A stretch of DNA of 38,788 bases from Chloroflexota bacterium (GTDB taxonomy: Bacteria; Chloroflexota; Limnocylindria; Limnocylindrales; CSP1-4), in NCBI GenBank assembly GCA_003152995.1, contig PMBR01000089.1, positions 109,893 through 148,680 of the forward strand. The letters are read 5' to 3'. Under the pieces are notes generated by a model that ran no database searches, was not told the origin of the DNA, and saw only the letters and a list, made by a program, of their open reading frames with translations. The stretch's first letter is position 1, and each line of letters begins with the position of its first letter. This document shows, one piece after another, positions 26,879 to 36,758 of the stretch. The translations under genes were made by a program, and so were the position numbers.

Positions 26879-28198
26879 ATGGCCATCGAACCGCTGACCG
26901 AGCCGATCGTCTCGTCCGATCCGACGGCAGACGCGCAGCCGCCCGAGCCGGCCCGCTCGCGACGCTCGATCATCGGCGCCGGTCTCGCAGGCCTGGCCGG
27001 TCTGGTCCTCGGCTCGCTCGGGAGACCGGCTCCGACCGAAGCTGCGGCAGGTGGCTCGCTCGTGATGGGTGCTGCCAACAGTGCCGGGACTACGAACACG
27101 TCCCTCACCACCGCCTCGACCGGGACCGCCCTGCTCGTCACCCAGACAGGCGCAGGTACTGCCCTGCGCGGCTCGGCCACGGCGGTCAATGGCATCGCCG
27201 GCTTCTTCACCAGCGCCAACGGTCCTGGCGTATCGGGTGTCACGGCCAACAAGGACAAGTACGCCGTCTATGGCGGCAACGATGCCGGGGCTACCGGAGC
27301 GGGTGCCGCTATGCGGGCCGCGGGTGAGCAGAACCACGGCCTCGTGGCCACCACCGCGAGCACCAGCGCCTACGCCATCAAGGCCACCAACACCAACGCC
27401 GGCACCGACGGCTCGGCCGGGGTGGGCATCCGCGTCCTCTCTGGTGGCGGCACCGACGCCGACATCGATGGGCTGACTACGTGGCCCGCCGCCGGGGAGT
27501 TCTGTGGCGCGAACGGCGTCATAGCCGTGGCCCCTGGGGCCGGCATCGGCGTCTACGGATACAGCGGGTCATTTTCCGGCGTCTACGGTCTGAGCGGCTC
27601 GGGGGAAGGCGTCGTCGGTTCCAGCTCCTCGGGGACCGGCGTCTACGGCTACAGCACCTCGAGCTGGGCCGTCTACAGCGACGGGGACGCCGACGTCAGC
27701 GGCAACCTCTCCGTCACCGGCAACGTGTCCAAGGGCGGCGGCTCGTTCAAGATCGACCATCCCCTCGATCCGGCCAACAAGTTCCTCTACCACAGCTTCG
27801 TCGAGTCGCCCGACATGAAGAACGTCTACGACGGCGTCGTGACCCTCGATGCCGCAGGCGAGGCGACGGTCACCCTGCCGGACTGGTTCGAGACTCTCAA
27901 CCGTGACTTTCGCTATCAGCTGACGGCGATCGGCTCCTTCTCACCGGTATACGTGAAGTCGAAGGTGCACGCGAACGCCTTCTCGATCGCCGGCGGCAAC
28001 TCGGGCCAGGAGATCTCCTGGCTACTCACCGGTATCCGCAAGGACGCCTGGGCCGACGCCCATCGAATCCCGGTCGAAGAAGAGAAGCCGGCCGCCGAAC
28101 GCGGGCTCTACCTCCATCCCGCCGAGCACGGCCAGCCTGCCGCCAAGGGCATCGACTCTGTCCGCCACGCCGCGATGAAGCCGCACGCGGGTAAGTAG
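26879..28198 (+). CDS. Tat-type secreted decapeptide-repeat protein, paralog 4 (4 repeats)
   Basis: Same architecture; array at 27548-27667; ends AMKPHAGK. Confidence 0.9.
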   Translation: MAIEPLTEPIVSSDPTADAQPPEPARSRRSIIGAGLAGLAGLVLGSLGRPAPTEAAAGGSLVMGAANSAGTTNTSLTTASTGTALLVTQTGAGTALRGSATAVNGIAGFFTSANGPGVSGVTANKDKYAVYGGNDAGATGAGAAMRAAGEQNHGLVATTASTSAYAIKATNTNAGTDGSAGVGIRVLSGGGTDADIDGLTTWPAAGEFCGANGVIAVAPGAGIGVYGYSGSFSGVYGLSGSGEGVVGSSSSGTGVYGYSTSSWAVYSDGDADVSGNLSVTGNVSKGGGSFKIDHPLDPANKFLYHSFVESPDMKNVYDGVVTLDAAGEATVTLPDWFETLNRDFRYQLTAIGSFSPVYVKSKVHANAFSIAGGNSGQEISWLLTGIRKDAWADAHRIPVEEEKPAAERGLYLHPAEHGQPAAKGIDSVRHAAMKPHAGK

Positions 28199-28222
28199 CG
28201 GACCGATCGGGGGCTTGCGGCC

Positions 28223-29524
28223 AACACGAAGGCCGAGACGATCGTGGCCGGCCTCCACGACGCAGGCTGGACCGTGACCGGCGAGGATGTCGCGCTGTCA
28301 TCGAGCGGCGTGCCTGCCGACGCCTCGCTCGCGCTCGACCCGCAGATCGCCGCCGGAGCCGAGACGGCGGGGGTCGACGATCTCCTGGGTCCCGCGACCG
28401 ACGAATACGGCGAGATCGCCATGGCCCGGGTCCTGGCTCCGACAGACACCAACCGCGCCCTGATGGGTCTGCGCGAGGACGCCGGGAGCGCCAAGCTCGA
28501 TACCGGAGCTCTGGCGGACTGGGCCGAGGGCCAGGCTCTCTCGCGTGCCCTGGCCGGCGACCTGCTAACCCGCCAGAAGACCGCGGGTGTGACCCTCGCG
28601 CACTTCCGAGAGCTCGTCATCGGAGATGCACCCGACTCATCGGGAACAGCTGGTCCCTGGGTCGAGCTATCGGGTCTGGCACTCGATCGACTCGCGTCGG
28701 TAAGCCCAAGCTCGATAGCCGGCGCTCCGGCCGGTCTGGATCTCGGAGCCGATGCGCTGGCCAAGACTCTGCGCGGCCTGGCGGCACCCGATCGGATCAA
28801 GCTCTTTGGTGCCCTGGTCAGCGGCGCCAATGCCGCACCCGGCTCGGATGGCTCGGATTCCTCGGGTGAGATCGGCTTTGCCACAAACGATGGCCTCCTC
28901 CCCGACATCGGCAAGGCTGCCTTCGATGCCAGGGTCAAGACTGCCGACATCCTGGGGCCGATCACGACAGCCGCTGGTCCGCAGCTATTCCTGGTCGAAG
29001 CCCGCTTTGGTGGAGCGCTCGACGAACGAGCGAAGGCTGCCCTGCAGGAGGTCCGGGCCGATCCCTCACCCGATCTACTGGCCTACACCACACGCTTCTC
29101 CGCGGCCGATGCGCCGCTCGCGCGTGATGGCGGCTGGCGTGCCGACGCCGAGTTCGGAGCGGCCGAGGACGTTCGCGCCGCTCTCTTCGATACACCCATC
29201 GGGACTCTGTCGGGTCCGTTCGTTCTCGATGGCAAGCTCGCCTGTGCCATCGTGGACTCCCGTTCGAGTGGCATACCCTCTGCTCGAACGCTTGCTCGGC
29301 TATCGCTCGATGGCTTCGATGCCTGGTATCACGATGAGCGCATAGCGGCCATCATCACCCGTTCGGATAACCCCCTACCCGAGCTTGCCTCTCCATCCCC
29401 CTCTCCGACTCTGGCCCTGCCCACCATGCCCGGCCTCGCGACCCCGGCTCTGCCGACGATCCCGGGCCCCCCTGGCGCTACTCCGGTCGGGACCGATGAG
29501 CTCGGGTTGCCGGCGCTGCCGTAG
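28223..29524 (+). pseudogene. 5'-truncated PPIC/SurA-like peptidylprolyl isomerase relic
   Basis: Frame is open directly from the paralog 4 stop codon without an obvious own start or RBS. Segments GEIGFATNDGLLPDIGKAAFDARVKTADILGPITTAAGPQLFLVEARF and DGGWRADAEFGAAEDVRAALFDTPIGTLSGPFVLDGKLACAIVDSR look like parvulin-type domains. Confidence 0.6.
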
Positions 29525-29656
29525 GGGGCGAGAGTGTCCGGAGGCTCCCGAGCCCAACCTACGAGGGCCCGAAAGTGTCCAAGATTCTTGACGCGGGACA
29601 CGATCGGGATGTTCTCACGCCACTGAGAAACGTCGCAGGCCAACGAATCTTCACCA

Positions 29657-30106
29657 CTACGGCCGACGATACCTCCCGGGCCTCGGCGCGGCTGGCGCTG
29701 ACGCGCTAGGTGGGGCAACCTCCGAATCGGCGGTGGTTCTTGACAGGGACCTGGTTCGGCGCTTGGTCCATCGCGCCAACCACGCAGTCCAGGCCACGGC
29801 AAGCACAACCTGAATGGCCGCCAAGAGGTGAGAGGTGTCGATGGCGGTTCGGTTGATCGTCAGCAGTGACATTGCGGGCAGGAACGAGATGACGCCCACC
29901 CATATTGCGCCGTTGACAATCGCGGCCTTCACCCGACCTTCTCTGGTCTTAGGCATGTCCGAGTCCATCACTCCGCCGAGTATCAGTGGTATGCCTCGCA
30001 ACGCCGGATACGACAAGATGCTCGCCACGACGACAGAACCGCGGCAGTACATGGCCAAGAGGAGCAGACAAGCGGCCGCTCCTCCCCAGAAGTCCTTGTC
30101 AATCAT
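29657..30106 (-). CDS. Small multi-TM membrane protein, candidate immunity protein for the RHS tip
   Basis: 149 aa, about three or four hydrophobic segments; start overlaps the RHS gene stop by 4 nt (30103-30106). Confidence 0.55.
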   Translation of the reverse strand: MIDKDFWGGAAACLLLLAMYCRGSVVVASILSYPALRGIPLILGGVMDSDMPKTREGRVKAAIVNGAIWVGVISFLPAMSLLTINRTAIDTSHLLAAIQVVLAVAWTAWLARWTKRRTRSLSRTTADSEVAPPSASAPAAPRPGRYRRP

Positions 30107-32073
30107 CGACAGACTCCAGCCAACGCATTCGTGAGGGTGTTGGCAATGCTAGTCATCGCACCGAACGCGGCACCAGGCAATCCCTTGTCCGGCATACCCT
30201 TTCTGGATACCGCCGCAGTAAGCAATGCAGTCAGCCCCGCCTGGCAGAAATTGACGTGACCTTCCCCTGTGCTCGCCTGGTTGGCCAGGTCGCCGAGGAA
30301 CGCAGTCGCGCCATTGCTCGAGACTGCGTCCTGCAGGGGATCGAGTGCGGTCACAGCCCTTCCGATAACAGGAACTGCCACCGAGACGGTGTAGTCCCGG
30401 AGGTTAGCCCCCTTGAATGGATCGTCGAACAGGTCCCGGCCGCTCAACTTGTTGCCCACCACGTTCTGCCCTAACGTTCCCCCGTAGTATCCGCCGATGG
30501 AGCCGGCCACGAGTACGAGACAAGCCCCAGAACCAGCGCCGAAGGTGATGAGGGTGCATGCACCCCATGCGCCCAGACCAACCAGAACGTATGGCGCAAC
30601 CTGGAGGGCTGTGTCTCCCACTGTGTTCGTGAAGCCGCAGACGATGTTGTCGCACGCGTTTCCTCCGACCAAGCCCTGGCCGGAGGCGAGCCGCTGGCGC
30701 CAGTTGTCTAGTGGGGTCGGAGTGTTGGCGCCGCAGCTGTTGTCGCTCCAGCATGTCGGCCCGGCCGGCTTTGTGTTCGTGTTGCCGCACCAGCGGGACG
30801 GATCCGCACACGGGGCGGGCGCGGGAGCCGTAGCGGCTCGACGACGCCTGTCGGTGGCCGCGTCCCCCAGGCTCTTGCGCCACCCGGAGACGGTGTCGTC
30901 AAGGCTGGGCGCCGTTGACATCTGATACCCCGAGGTCACGGTTTGGTTATGCCAACCGCTGATGGCGTCATCGAGGGAGTTGCTGGCCGCGTGGCCATCG
31001 GGATCCACGAGAGTGGCCGGGTTGGCGGCGGCGTAGAGGTAGCGGTTGAGCGTGAGCGGGTTCTGGGCGGACCCCGATACGGAGTCAAACGCGGTGAAGG
31101 CGCCAAGGGAGGGGTCGTAGGAGCGGGCGCTGAAGTCATACAGATCGGTCGCCGAGGCGGAGGACTCCAGGATCCGACCCTGGAAGCGCCAGGGGACGGT
31201 GAGCGAGCCGCTCGATGCGGTCCAGCTCCCCACCGTCTCGCCATAGGGGTCGTAGCGATAGGCATCGAGAAAGACCGGTGAGGAGTCGTTGCTGATGGCT
31301 GCGACGACGTTGCCGTGGAGATCGGCGATCAGATAGCCCGCTACCGCGCTCGTGCTGCCCTGGGCCAGACGATCGCCGATGGCGTCGATGGCGCTGTATG
31401 TGGTGGTGCCGCTCCTGGTGGTCGCGGTCACCTGGTCCGAAGCCCCTAGATAGGCGTAGGTCGTGGCCGCTCCGGTGCCGATAGTCTGGGTCAGATGACG
31501 ACCGAGGGCATCGATGCTGAAGGTCACCTTCTGCGCAGCGGTGCCATCGTCGATGGTGAGCAGGTGTCCCGCGGCATCGTAGGTGTACGTGGTGGCGAGC
31601 AGACTCGAGGAGTCCGGAGTCGAGGGCACCGAGCTGCGCAGGTTGCCCGTTGTGTCATAGCAGAAGTTGACATTGCCGCTGGCGCAGACCGTGCCGGTCG
31701 GGGCCGTGTTCGTGGTGTTCTTGGCCCGCAGTTCGTCGGTGGCGTCGTAGAAGTAGTAGAAGGTGACTCCGGCCTCGACGACGCTTGTGCGGTTGGAATC
31801 GGCGTCATAGGTGTAGGTGCGGGCTTCGGGCAGGGTGCCATCGAAGGAACTGGCGGTCACCCTGTTGGCGGCGTCGTAGGAGAACGACTCGGTCTGACCG
31901 TATGCCAGGGTGGGGTTGGGAGAACCGGCGCCGCCGGTGCGGTTGAGGGTCTGGGTCTCGGCGGCTACGTTGCCCACGGTTCCGAGTCTAGTAGGTTGCG
32001 ACCCGCGGGTTAGGCGATTCCGCATGCCGGCCGGCGCATGGTGGCGGGCGAGGCTCGAGCGTGACTCCATCAA
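30103..32073 (-). CDS. RHS repeat-associated core domain protein, apparently 5'-truncated, with a unique C-terminal tip
   Basis: YD repeats (FSYDAANRVTAS, YTYDADSNRTSV, TYTYDAAGHLLTI) and RHS core (YRYDPYGETVGSW...YDFSARSYDPSLGAFTAFDSVSGSAQNPLTLNRYLYAAANPATLVDPDGH). Recognisable homology starts only near TVGNVAAETQTLNRTG (about 31985). Confidence 0.85.
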   Translation of the reverse strand: MMESRSSLARHHAPAGMRNRLTRGSQPTRLGTVGNVAAETQTLNRTGGAGSPNPTLAYGQTESFSYDAANRVTASSFDGTLPEARTYTYDADSNRTSVVEAGVTFYYFYDATDELRAKNTTNTAPTGTVCASGNVNFCYDTTGNLRSSVPSTPDSSSLLATTYTYDAAGHLLTIDDGTAAQKVTFSIDALGRHLTQTIGTGAATTYAYLGASDQVTATTRSGTTTYSAIDAIGDRLAQGSTSAVAGYLIADLHGNVVAAISNDSSPVFLDAYRYDPYGETVGSWTASSGSLTVPWRFQGRILESSASATDLYDFSARSYDPSLGAFTAFDSVSGSAQNPLTLNRYLYAAANPATLVDPDGHAASNSLDDAISGWHNQTVTSGYQMSTAPSLDDTVSGWRKSLGDAATDRRRRAATAPAPAPCADPSRWCGNTNTKPAGPTCWSDNSCGANTPTPLDNWRQRLASGQGLVGGNACDNIVCGFTNTVGDTALQVAPYVLVGLGAWGACTLITFGAGSGACLVLVAGSIGGYYGGTLGQNVVGNKLSGRDLFDDPFKGANLRDYTVSVAVPVIGRAVTALDPLQDAVSSNGATAFLGDLANQASTGEGHVNFCQAGLTALLTAAVSRKGMPDKGLPGAAFGAMTSIANTLTNALAGVCR

Positions 32074-32112
32074 GTGGCGGCGAGCGCGGCCCTTACTGGG
32101 AGCGAGAGCGGC

Positions 32113-33081
32113 CTAGAGGATCGAGAACCAGTCGCGGATGCCCGTCGGCCAGCCTCCCGAATCGGAGACCTCCAGCGACTGCGATAGGAGACTGTCGATC
32201 TGCCGGTCCAGGTTGAAGGCGACTGCCCAGGCGATCTCCTCAGTTGGAGATCCGACCCAGGGCAGCGGCCTCATCACGACCACTTGTTCCAGCGACTGAG
32301 CCTGAGCGATGGCCGCCCTGAGCGTCCGGCGATAGGCGTTGAGCATCGCCGCCAGCATCGCGCCTTCTTCCGTGCGCGCCGGCATCGAGCCCGACATGAG
32401 ATAGGTGATAGCGCCCGCGATCGCTGCTCCAAGGCCGACGATCGCGACGACAATGGAATTGGGCTCCACCGATGCCGCGATTGGCCTCGAAACCCAGCCA
32501 ATCAAGAACAGCCCTGCCACCACTTCGGTCCCAGCCAGGATCCGCCACCTGTGGATCAGGGCGCCCGGGTGAGCGTGAACCCATCCGCGCTGCACGGCTA
32601 TTTCGTCAAGAGATCGCGTGAAGTCGGCGAAGGCGCCGCTCAGCGTACCGAGAAACAGAGAGGGCAGATGCCGTGACCCGGCCATCCTGTAACGGATCGA
32701 CTCGTAGAGTGCCGCTTCGGGCGCCGGCAAGTTCAGACGACCGTCGCGATCCGTGGTCAGGTCCAGGCCGGCTCGGTGACCAACGGGGGCCGGCTCGGCG
32801 CTAAAGGCGATGAGTCCGTGGCTGGCCAGATCCATCAGCCCGGCAGAAACGGTTCGCCGCGATGCGCTGCCATGCAGCACCAGCGACGCCAGTGCCGGAG
32901 TGAAGTCGGGCGGCGGCGACGGCATGAGCACCGAGTCGTCATCGGCGAAGTGAGGGTCGCGCCCGTGCCTGAACCACCGCCACAGTGGCAACGCCGCCAG
33001 CGCGAAGTCCGCCGTCAGTCCCGCCGACAGGATGCAAATCTGGAGAATCGTCACGGTCGCATCTCCCCATTGCGAGACCAT
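32113..33081 (-). CDS. DUF2207-like membrane protein, C-terminal part only
   Basis: LPLWRWFRHGRDPHFADDDSVLMPSPPPDFTPALASLVLHGSASRRTVSAGLMDLASHGLIAF resembles the segment after the second TM of DUF2207 proteins; the usual N-terminal extracellular domain is absent. Confidence 0.55.
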   Translation of the reverse strand: MVSQWGDATVTILQICILSAGLTADFALAALPLWRWFRHGRDPHFADDDSVLMPSPPPDFTPALASLVLHGSASRRTVSAGLMDLASHGLIAFSAEPAPVGHRAGLDLTTDRDGRLNLPAPEAALYESIRYRMAGSRHLPSLFLGTLSGAFADFTRSLDEIAVQRGWVHAHPGALIHRWRILAGTEVVAGLFLIGWVSRPIAASVEPNSIVVAIVGLGAAIAGAITYLMSGSMPARTEEGAMLAAMLNAYRRTLRAAIAQAQSLEQVVVMRPLPWVGSPTEEIAWAVAFNLDRQIDSLLSQSLEVSDSGGWPTGIRDWFSIL

Positions 33082-33182
33082 TCCGCCCGGACCTGCTTCT
33101 TGGTCGAGGGTACTACGCTTGCGGAAGGACGCCAGTCGGATCTGCCGACCACTCCGTCACGAGACCTTGCGAGGAGGCGTCC

Positions 33183-34139
33183 ATGCCTCGATCGCGCCCG
33201 GCGTCTCGGCGCGCACCCGTAGATGAGGCAAATCGGTTGAAGCCTGGGCCACTTCTCGCCATGGCGCTCTCGGTTGTCGTCGTGGCCAGCTGCGGCTCGT
33301 CTGGCGTCAGGTCGCCGATCGGGTCGATCCCGCCGTCGGTCGGCGCCTCGCCCCGGCCCTCGCCGGATCTGACTTCCTCGCCTATGGGGACAGCGGAACT
33401 CACGCCGTCGGCGTCGCCAGCGGCGTCCCTGACAGCGTTTCCCGCCCCATCGACCCCGCCCGCCTCTGCCGTACTCGTCACCCATGGTCGCCGGGACCGG
33501 CGCTGGATCGCCCTGACCTTCGACGCGGACATGACGCCGAGCATGCTGGCGCGCCTGCGTGCCCACGAGGTCGCTTCCTGGTACGACCCCCGGATCGTGG
33601 CCGAGCTGCGCTCGTCCGGCACGCCGGCCACGGTCTTCTTGACCGGGCTGTGGGCCCAGACCTATCCCGACATCGTGCAGTCGCTGGCCGCCGATCCGCT
33701 CTTCGAGATCGAGAACCATTCGTTCGACCATTCGGCCTTCCGTGCGCCCTGCTACGGGCTGCCGACTGTCTCGACGGACGCCGCCCGACGCAAGGAGCTC
33801 AGCGACGGGGCGAGGGCCATCGCCGCCGCCGGGGGCGGCACGCCGATCTACTTCCGCTTCCCAGGCGGCTGCCACGCGGTCACCGATCTCGAGCTCGTCG
33901 CCGCGCTGGGCGAGACGCCGATAGCCTGGGACGTGGTTTCAGGCGATGCCTTCCAGTCAGACCCGAAGGTCGTCGTTCGGGATGTGCTCGCTGGAGTTCA
34001 GCCGGGCTCGATAATCGTGATGCATCTCATGGGTGCCCCGAACGCGCCCGCAACCGCGAACGCCCTTGCTACGCTGATCCCGGAGCTGCAGGCCCGCGGC
34101 TACGAGTTCGTCACGTTGCGCGAGATGCTGGCAGGCTGA
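33183..34139 (+). CDS. Polysaccharide deacetylase family lipoprotein-like protein
   Basis: Signal with lipobox-like VVVASCGSS, then WIALTFDADMTPSM, TPATVFLTGLWAQTYPDIVQSLAADPLFEIENHSFDH, YFRFPGGCH, IIVMHLMG (NodB-type motifs). RBS GAGGAGG upstream. Confidence 0.88.
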   Translation: MPRSRPASRRAPVDEANRLKPGPLLAMALSVVVVASCGSSGVRSPIGSIPPSVGASPRPSPDLTSSPMGTAELTPSASPAASLTAFPAPSTPPASAVLVTHGRRDRRWIALTFDADMTPSMLARLRAHEVASWYDPRIVAELRSSGTPATVFLTGLWAQTYPDIVQSLAADPLFEIENHSFDHSAFRAPCYGLPTVSTDAARRKELSDGARAIAAAGGGTPIYFRFPGGCHAVTDLELVAALGETPIAWDVVSGDAFQSDPKVVVRDVLAGVQPGSIIVMHLMGAPNAPATANALATLIPELQARGYEFVTLREMLAG

Positions 34140-34180
34140 ACGTCTCACCGCCAGCGGGCCCCGAAGGCCATAATGGGACG

Positions 34181-35206
34181 ATGACGTACCTTCCTGCCGC
34201 TACCCGCTACGACGCCATGCAGTACCGGCGATCCGGACGGAGCGGGCTCCAGCTGCCCGCGATCTCGGTCGGACTGTGGCAGAACTTCGGGCACGACCGC
34301 CCGATCGACAGCCAGCGGGCCGTTATCCATCGGGCCTTCGACCTGGGCGTCACCCATTTCGACCTGGCCAACAACTACGGCCCGCCGTATGGCTCGGCGG
34401 AGGAGAACTTCGGTCGAATCCTGGCGACGGACCTGCGCGGCTACCGGGACGAGCTGATCATCAGCTCGAAGGCCGGCTACGACATGTGGCCGGGACCGTA
34501 CGGCAACTGGGGCTCGCGCAAGTACCTGCTCGCCAGCCTCGACCAGAGCCTCGCTCGGCTGGGCCTCGAATACGTCGACATCTTCTACTCCCACCGCTTC
34601 GACCCCGAGACGCCGCTCGAGGAGACGATGGCCGCCCTCGACGCCGCGGTCCGGCAGGGCAAGGCTCTCTACGTCGGGATTTCGTCGTACTCGCCGACGC
34701 ACGCGCGAGAGGCGGTCGCCATCCTTCGTGAGCTCGGCACGCCGCCGGTCATCGCCCAGCCGTCCTACTCGATGCTCAACCGCTGGATCGAGGGCGGCCT
34801 GCTCGATGTCCTCGGTGAAGAAGGAGTCGGCTGCATCGTCTTCTCGCCCCTCGCGCAAGGGCTGCTGACCGGCAAGTACCTCGGCGGCATCCCCGCCGGC
34901 TCACGCGCCGCGGCGGGTGGTTCCCTCCCGTCGACGCTCCTCGGCGACGACACCCTGGCCAAGGTCCGTGCGCTCGCCGAGATCGCGAAGCGTCGAGGAC
35001 AGAGCCTGGCGCAGATGGCGCTCGCCTGGACACTCCGCGACCCGCGCGTGACCTCGGCAGTTGTCGGAGCGGGCAGCGTGGTCCAACTCGAGGAGAACCT
35101 CGCCGCGCTCGGGAATCTCGATTTCTCCGCGACCGAGCTTGCTGAGATCGACCGCTACGCGACAGAAAGCGGGATCAACCTCTGGGCGGCGTCCAGCGAA
35201 GCCTGA
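34181..35206 (+). CDS. Aldo/keto reductase (L-glyceraldehyde 3-phosphate reductase-like)
   Basis: MQYRRSGRSGLQLPAISVGLWQNFG...THFDLANNYGPPYGSAEENFGRIL...ELIISSKAGYDMWPGPYGNWGSRKYLLASLDQSLARLGLEYVDIFYSHRFDPETPLEETM. Confidence 0.92.
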   Translation: MTYLPAATRYDAMQYRRSGRSGLQLPAISVGLWQNFGHDRPIDSQRAVIHRAFDLGVTHFDLANNYGPPYGSAEENFGRILATDLRGYRDELIISSKAGYDMWPGPYGNWGSRKYLLASLDQSLARLGLEYVDIFYSHRFDPETPLEETMAALDAAVRQGKALYVGISSYSPTHAREAVAILRELGTPPVIAQPSYSMLNRWIEGGLLDVLGEEGVGCIVFSPLAQGLLTGKYLGGIPAGSRAAAGGSLPSTLLGDDTLAKVRALAEIAKRRGQSLAQMALAWTLRDPRVTSAVVGAGSVVQLEENLAALGNLDFSATELAEIDRYATESGINLWAASSEA

Positions 35207-35374
35207 GGCCAAGCGCCCAAGGATCGCCGTCGCCGTTCTTCCACGATACGACCCGTCCTCGGGCGGCTCGCCAGGTCAAGCAGTGGGTTCGCAACCAACA
35301 CGAACTGCGCATCTCGCCTGATGCCTGGCCCTTGTGGCGAGCCGGGCAGCGTCCAACCCGGCACCCCCAACCAG

Positions 35375-35893
35375 CTAGCGGCGGCGGGAGAAGCGCGACC
35401 GGGGACGCTCCGGTCCAGAGGTGGCTGGCCGTGATGCTGCCAGAAGGGCCTCGATCTCGGGCTGGAGCCTGTGGCCAATGGGCGTGCGCTCCAGCCACTC
35501 GAGATAGTCCGGATCGTCGATCGCCAGATCTCCGAGCGAGAGCCCCGCATAGCGACCGAAGTCGAGGACTGTGCCGGGCCGAGCGCGAGGCGACCTCCGC
35601 GGCGGTGACGCAGTCGTCGCGGGTGGGCGCTCGTACAGCGCGTGACCCTCTGTCTGCGCCGTTGGCTTGGCTGTGGCCGCCTTCTGCTCCCGGTCGTACC
35701 GTGCCCGCCCCCCACGATCGCGCACGGTTTCCCACGCAGCGTTGAGCTTCGCCATCTGCAGGTCGGACCCACCCATGTCGGGGTGATACTTCCGCGCCAA
35801 GGCCCGGTACGCGGCCTGGATCACCTCTGGCTCGGCGTCCGGAGTCACCTGGAGCACGTGGTACGGGTCGAGGACTAGAAGCATTGCGTCCAA
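35375..35893 (-). CDS. J-domain (DnaJ-like) protein
   Basis: DPYHVLQVTPDAEPEVIQAAYRALARKYHPDMGGSDLQMAKLNAAWETVRDRGGRARYDRE with HPD motif; C-terminal LDFGRYAGLSLGDLAIDDPDYLEWLER. Confidence 0.9.
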   Translation of the reverse strand: MDAMLLVLDPYHVLQVTPDAEPEVIQAAYRALARKYHPDMGGSDLQMAKLNAAWETVRDRGGRARYDREQKAATAKPTAQTEGHALYERPPATTASPPRRSPRARPGTVLDFGRYAGLSLGDLAIDDPDYLEWLERTPIGHRLQPEIEALLAASRPATSGPERPRSRFSRRR

Positions 35894-36267
35894 GACTCGC
35901 CAGGGCGACAGTCTGGCGCCAGATACCTAGTTGTCACACCTCGGCCGTACTTTCCTGTCGCATCGAGTAATCCGACTCTCGTAGCCATTCGACCGCTGGC
36001 GGCGGACACTGACTTCCCGTCGGTGGCAACGTTCACGTCGCGCTGGCGACCTTTCAGCCCTGGCCGCCGAGGATGCCGCCCAGGCCTCCGCCCAACAGGC
36101 CGCCGAGCGGCGACGACTCGTGCTGGCGCGAGGCGGGTGAAAGACGTGGGAGCGAGAGGTTTGCGGGTGTCAGATTCGGGTTCCTGGGTCGTGGCCCTAA
36201 CACTCGTCTTACATTCGGCCGGGTGACCCCAGTGGCGCACGACAGGCTGGTGCATGAGAATCGAGCC

Positions 36268-36711
36268 ATGCCGCCAACGTCGAGCGGCCGGAGTCCCGAT
36301 AGTGTGAAGGCTGGACAGATGCGACAACGTCCGACTGGCGTGGCCGTGCTGGCAGTGGTCGCGGCGGTCCTTGGAGTGCTCGCAATCCTCGCGGCAGGAG
36401 CCTGGTGGAATGCGTCCGAGGGACTCGCCTGGCTGCCCCGTATCCACGGTGGCGAGAAGCTGATCGCACTCGTCTTGCTCGGGACTGGGCTCTTGGAGCT
36501 TGTCCTGGCCTATGGCGCGTGGATGCTTCGACCGTGGGCCTGGACGCTCGGAGTGGTGCTCCAGGTCGTGGTGATCGTTCTGGCGGTGCTCCAGCTCGGC
36601 CGCCTCGAGTTCGCCCGACACATCCTCACCATCGTCATCGCTGGAGTCACCCTCTGGTATCTCGCGACTCCGCGGGTGAAAGCGGCATTCGCCCAGATAA
36701 GCACCAGATAA
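36268..36711 (+). CDS. Four-TM integral membrane protein
   Basis: RPTGVAVLAVVAAVLGVLAILAAGAWW...LIALVLLGTGLLELVLAYGAWMLRPWAWTLGVVLQVVVIVLAVLQL...; ATG at 36319 is an alternative start. Confidence 0.65.
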   Translation: MPPTSSGRSPDSVKAGQMRQRPTGVAVLAVVAAVLGVLAILAAGAWWNASEGLAWLPRIHGGEKLIALVLLGTGLLELVLAYGAWMLRPWAWTLGVVLQVVVIVLAVLQLGRLEFARHILTIVIAGVTLWYLATPRVKAAFAQISTR

Positions 36712-36758
36712 GCGGCGTTTGCTGGGGCCGGTCCGGGTGACGGTGAGGCCACCTCGCG

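Noticed and set aside
36054-36130. Minus-strand SSPLGGLLGGGLGGILGGQG* tail
   Set aside because: Looks like a Gly/Leu-rich C-terminal remnant, but low complexity and absence of any upstream domain make assignment unsafe.
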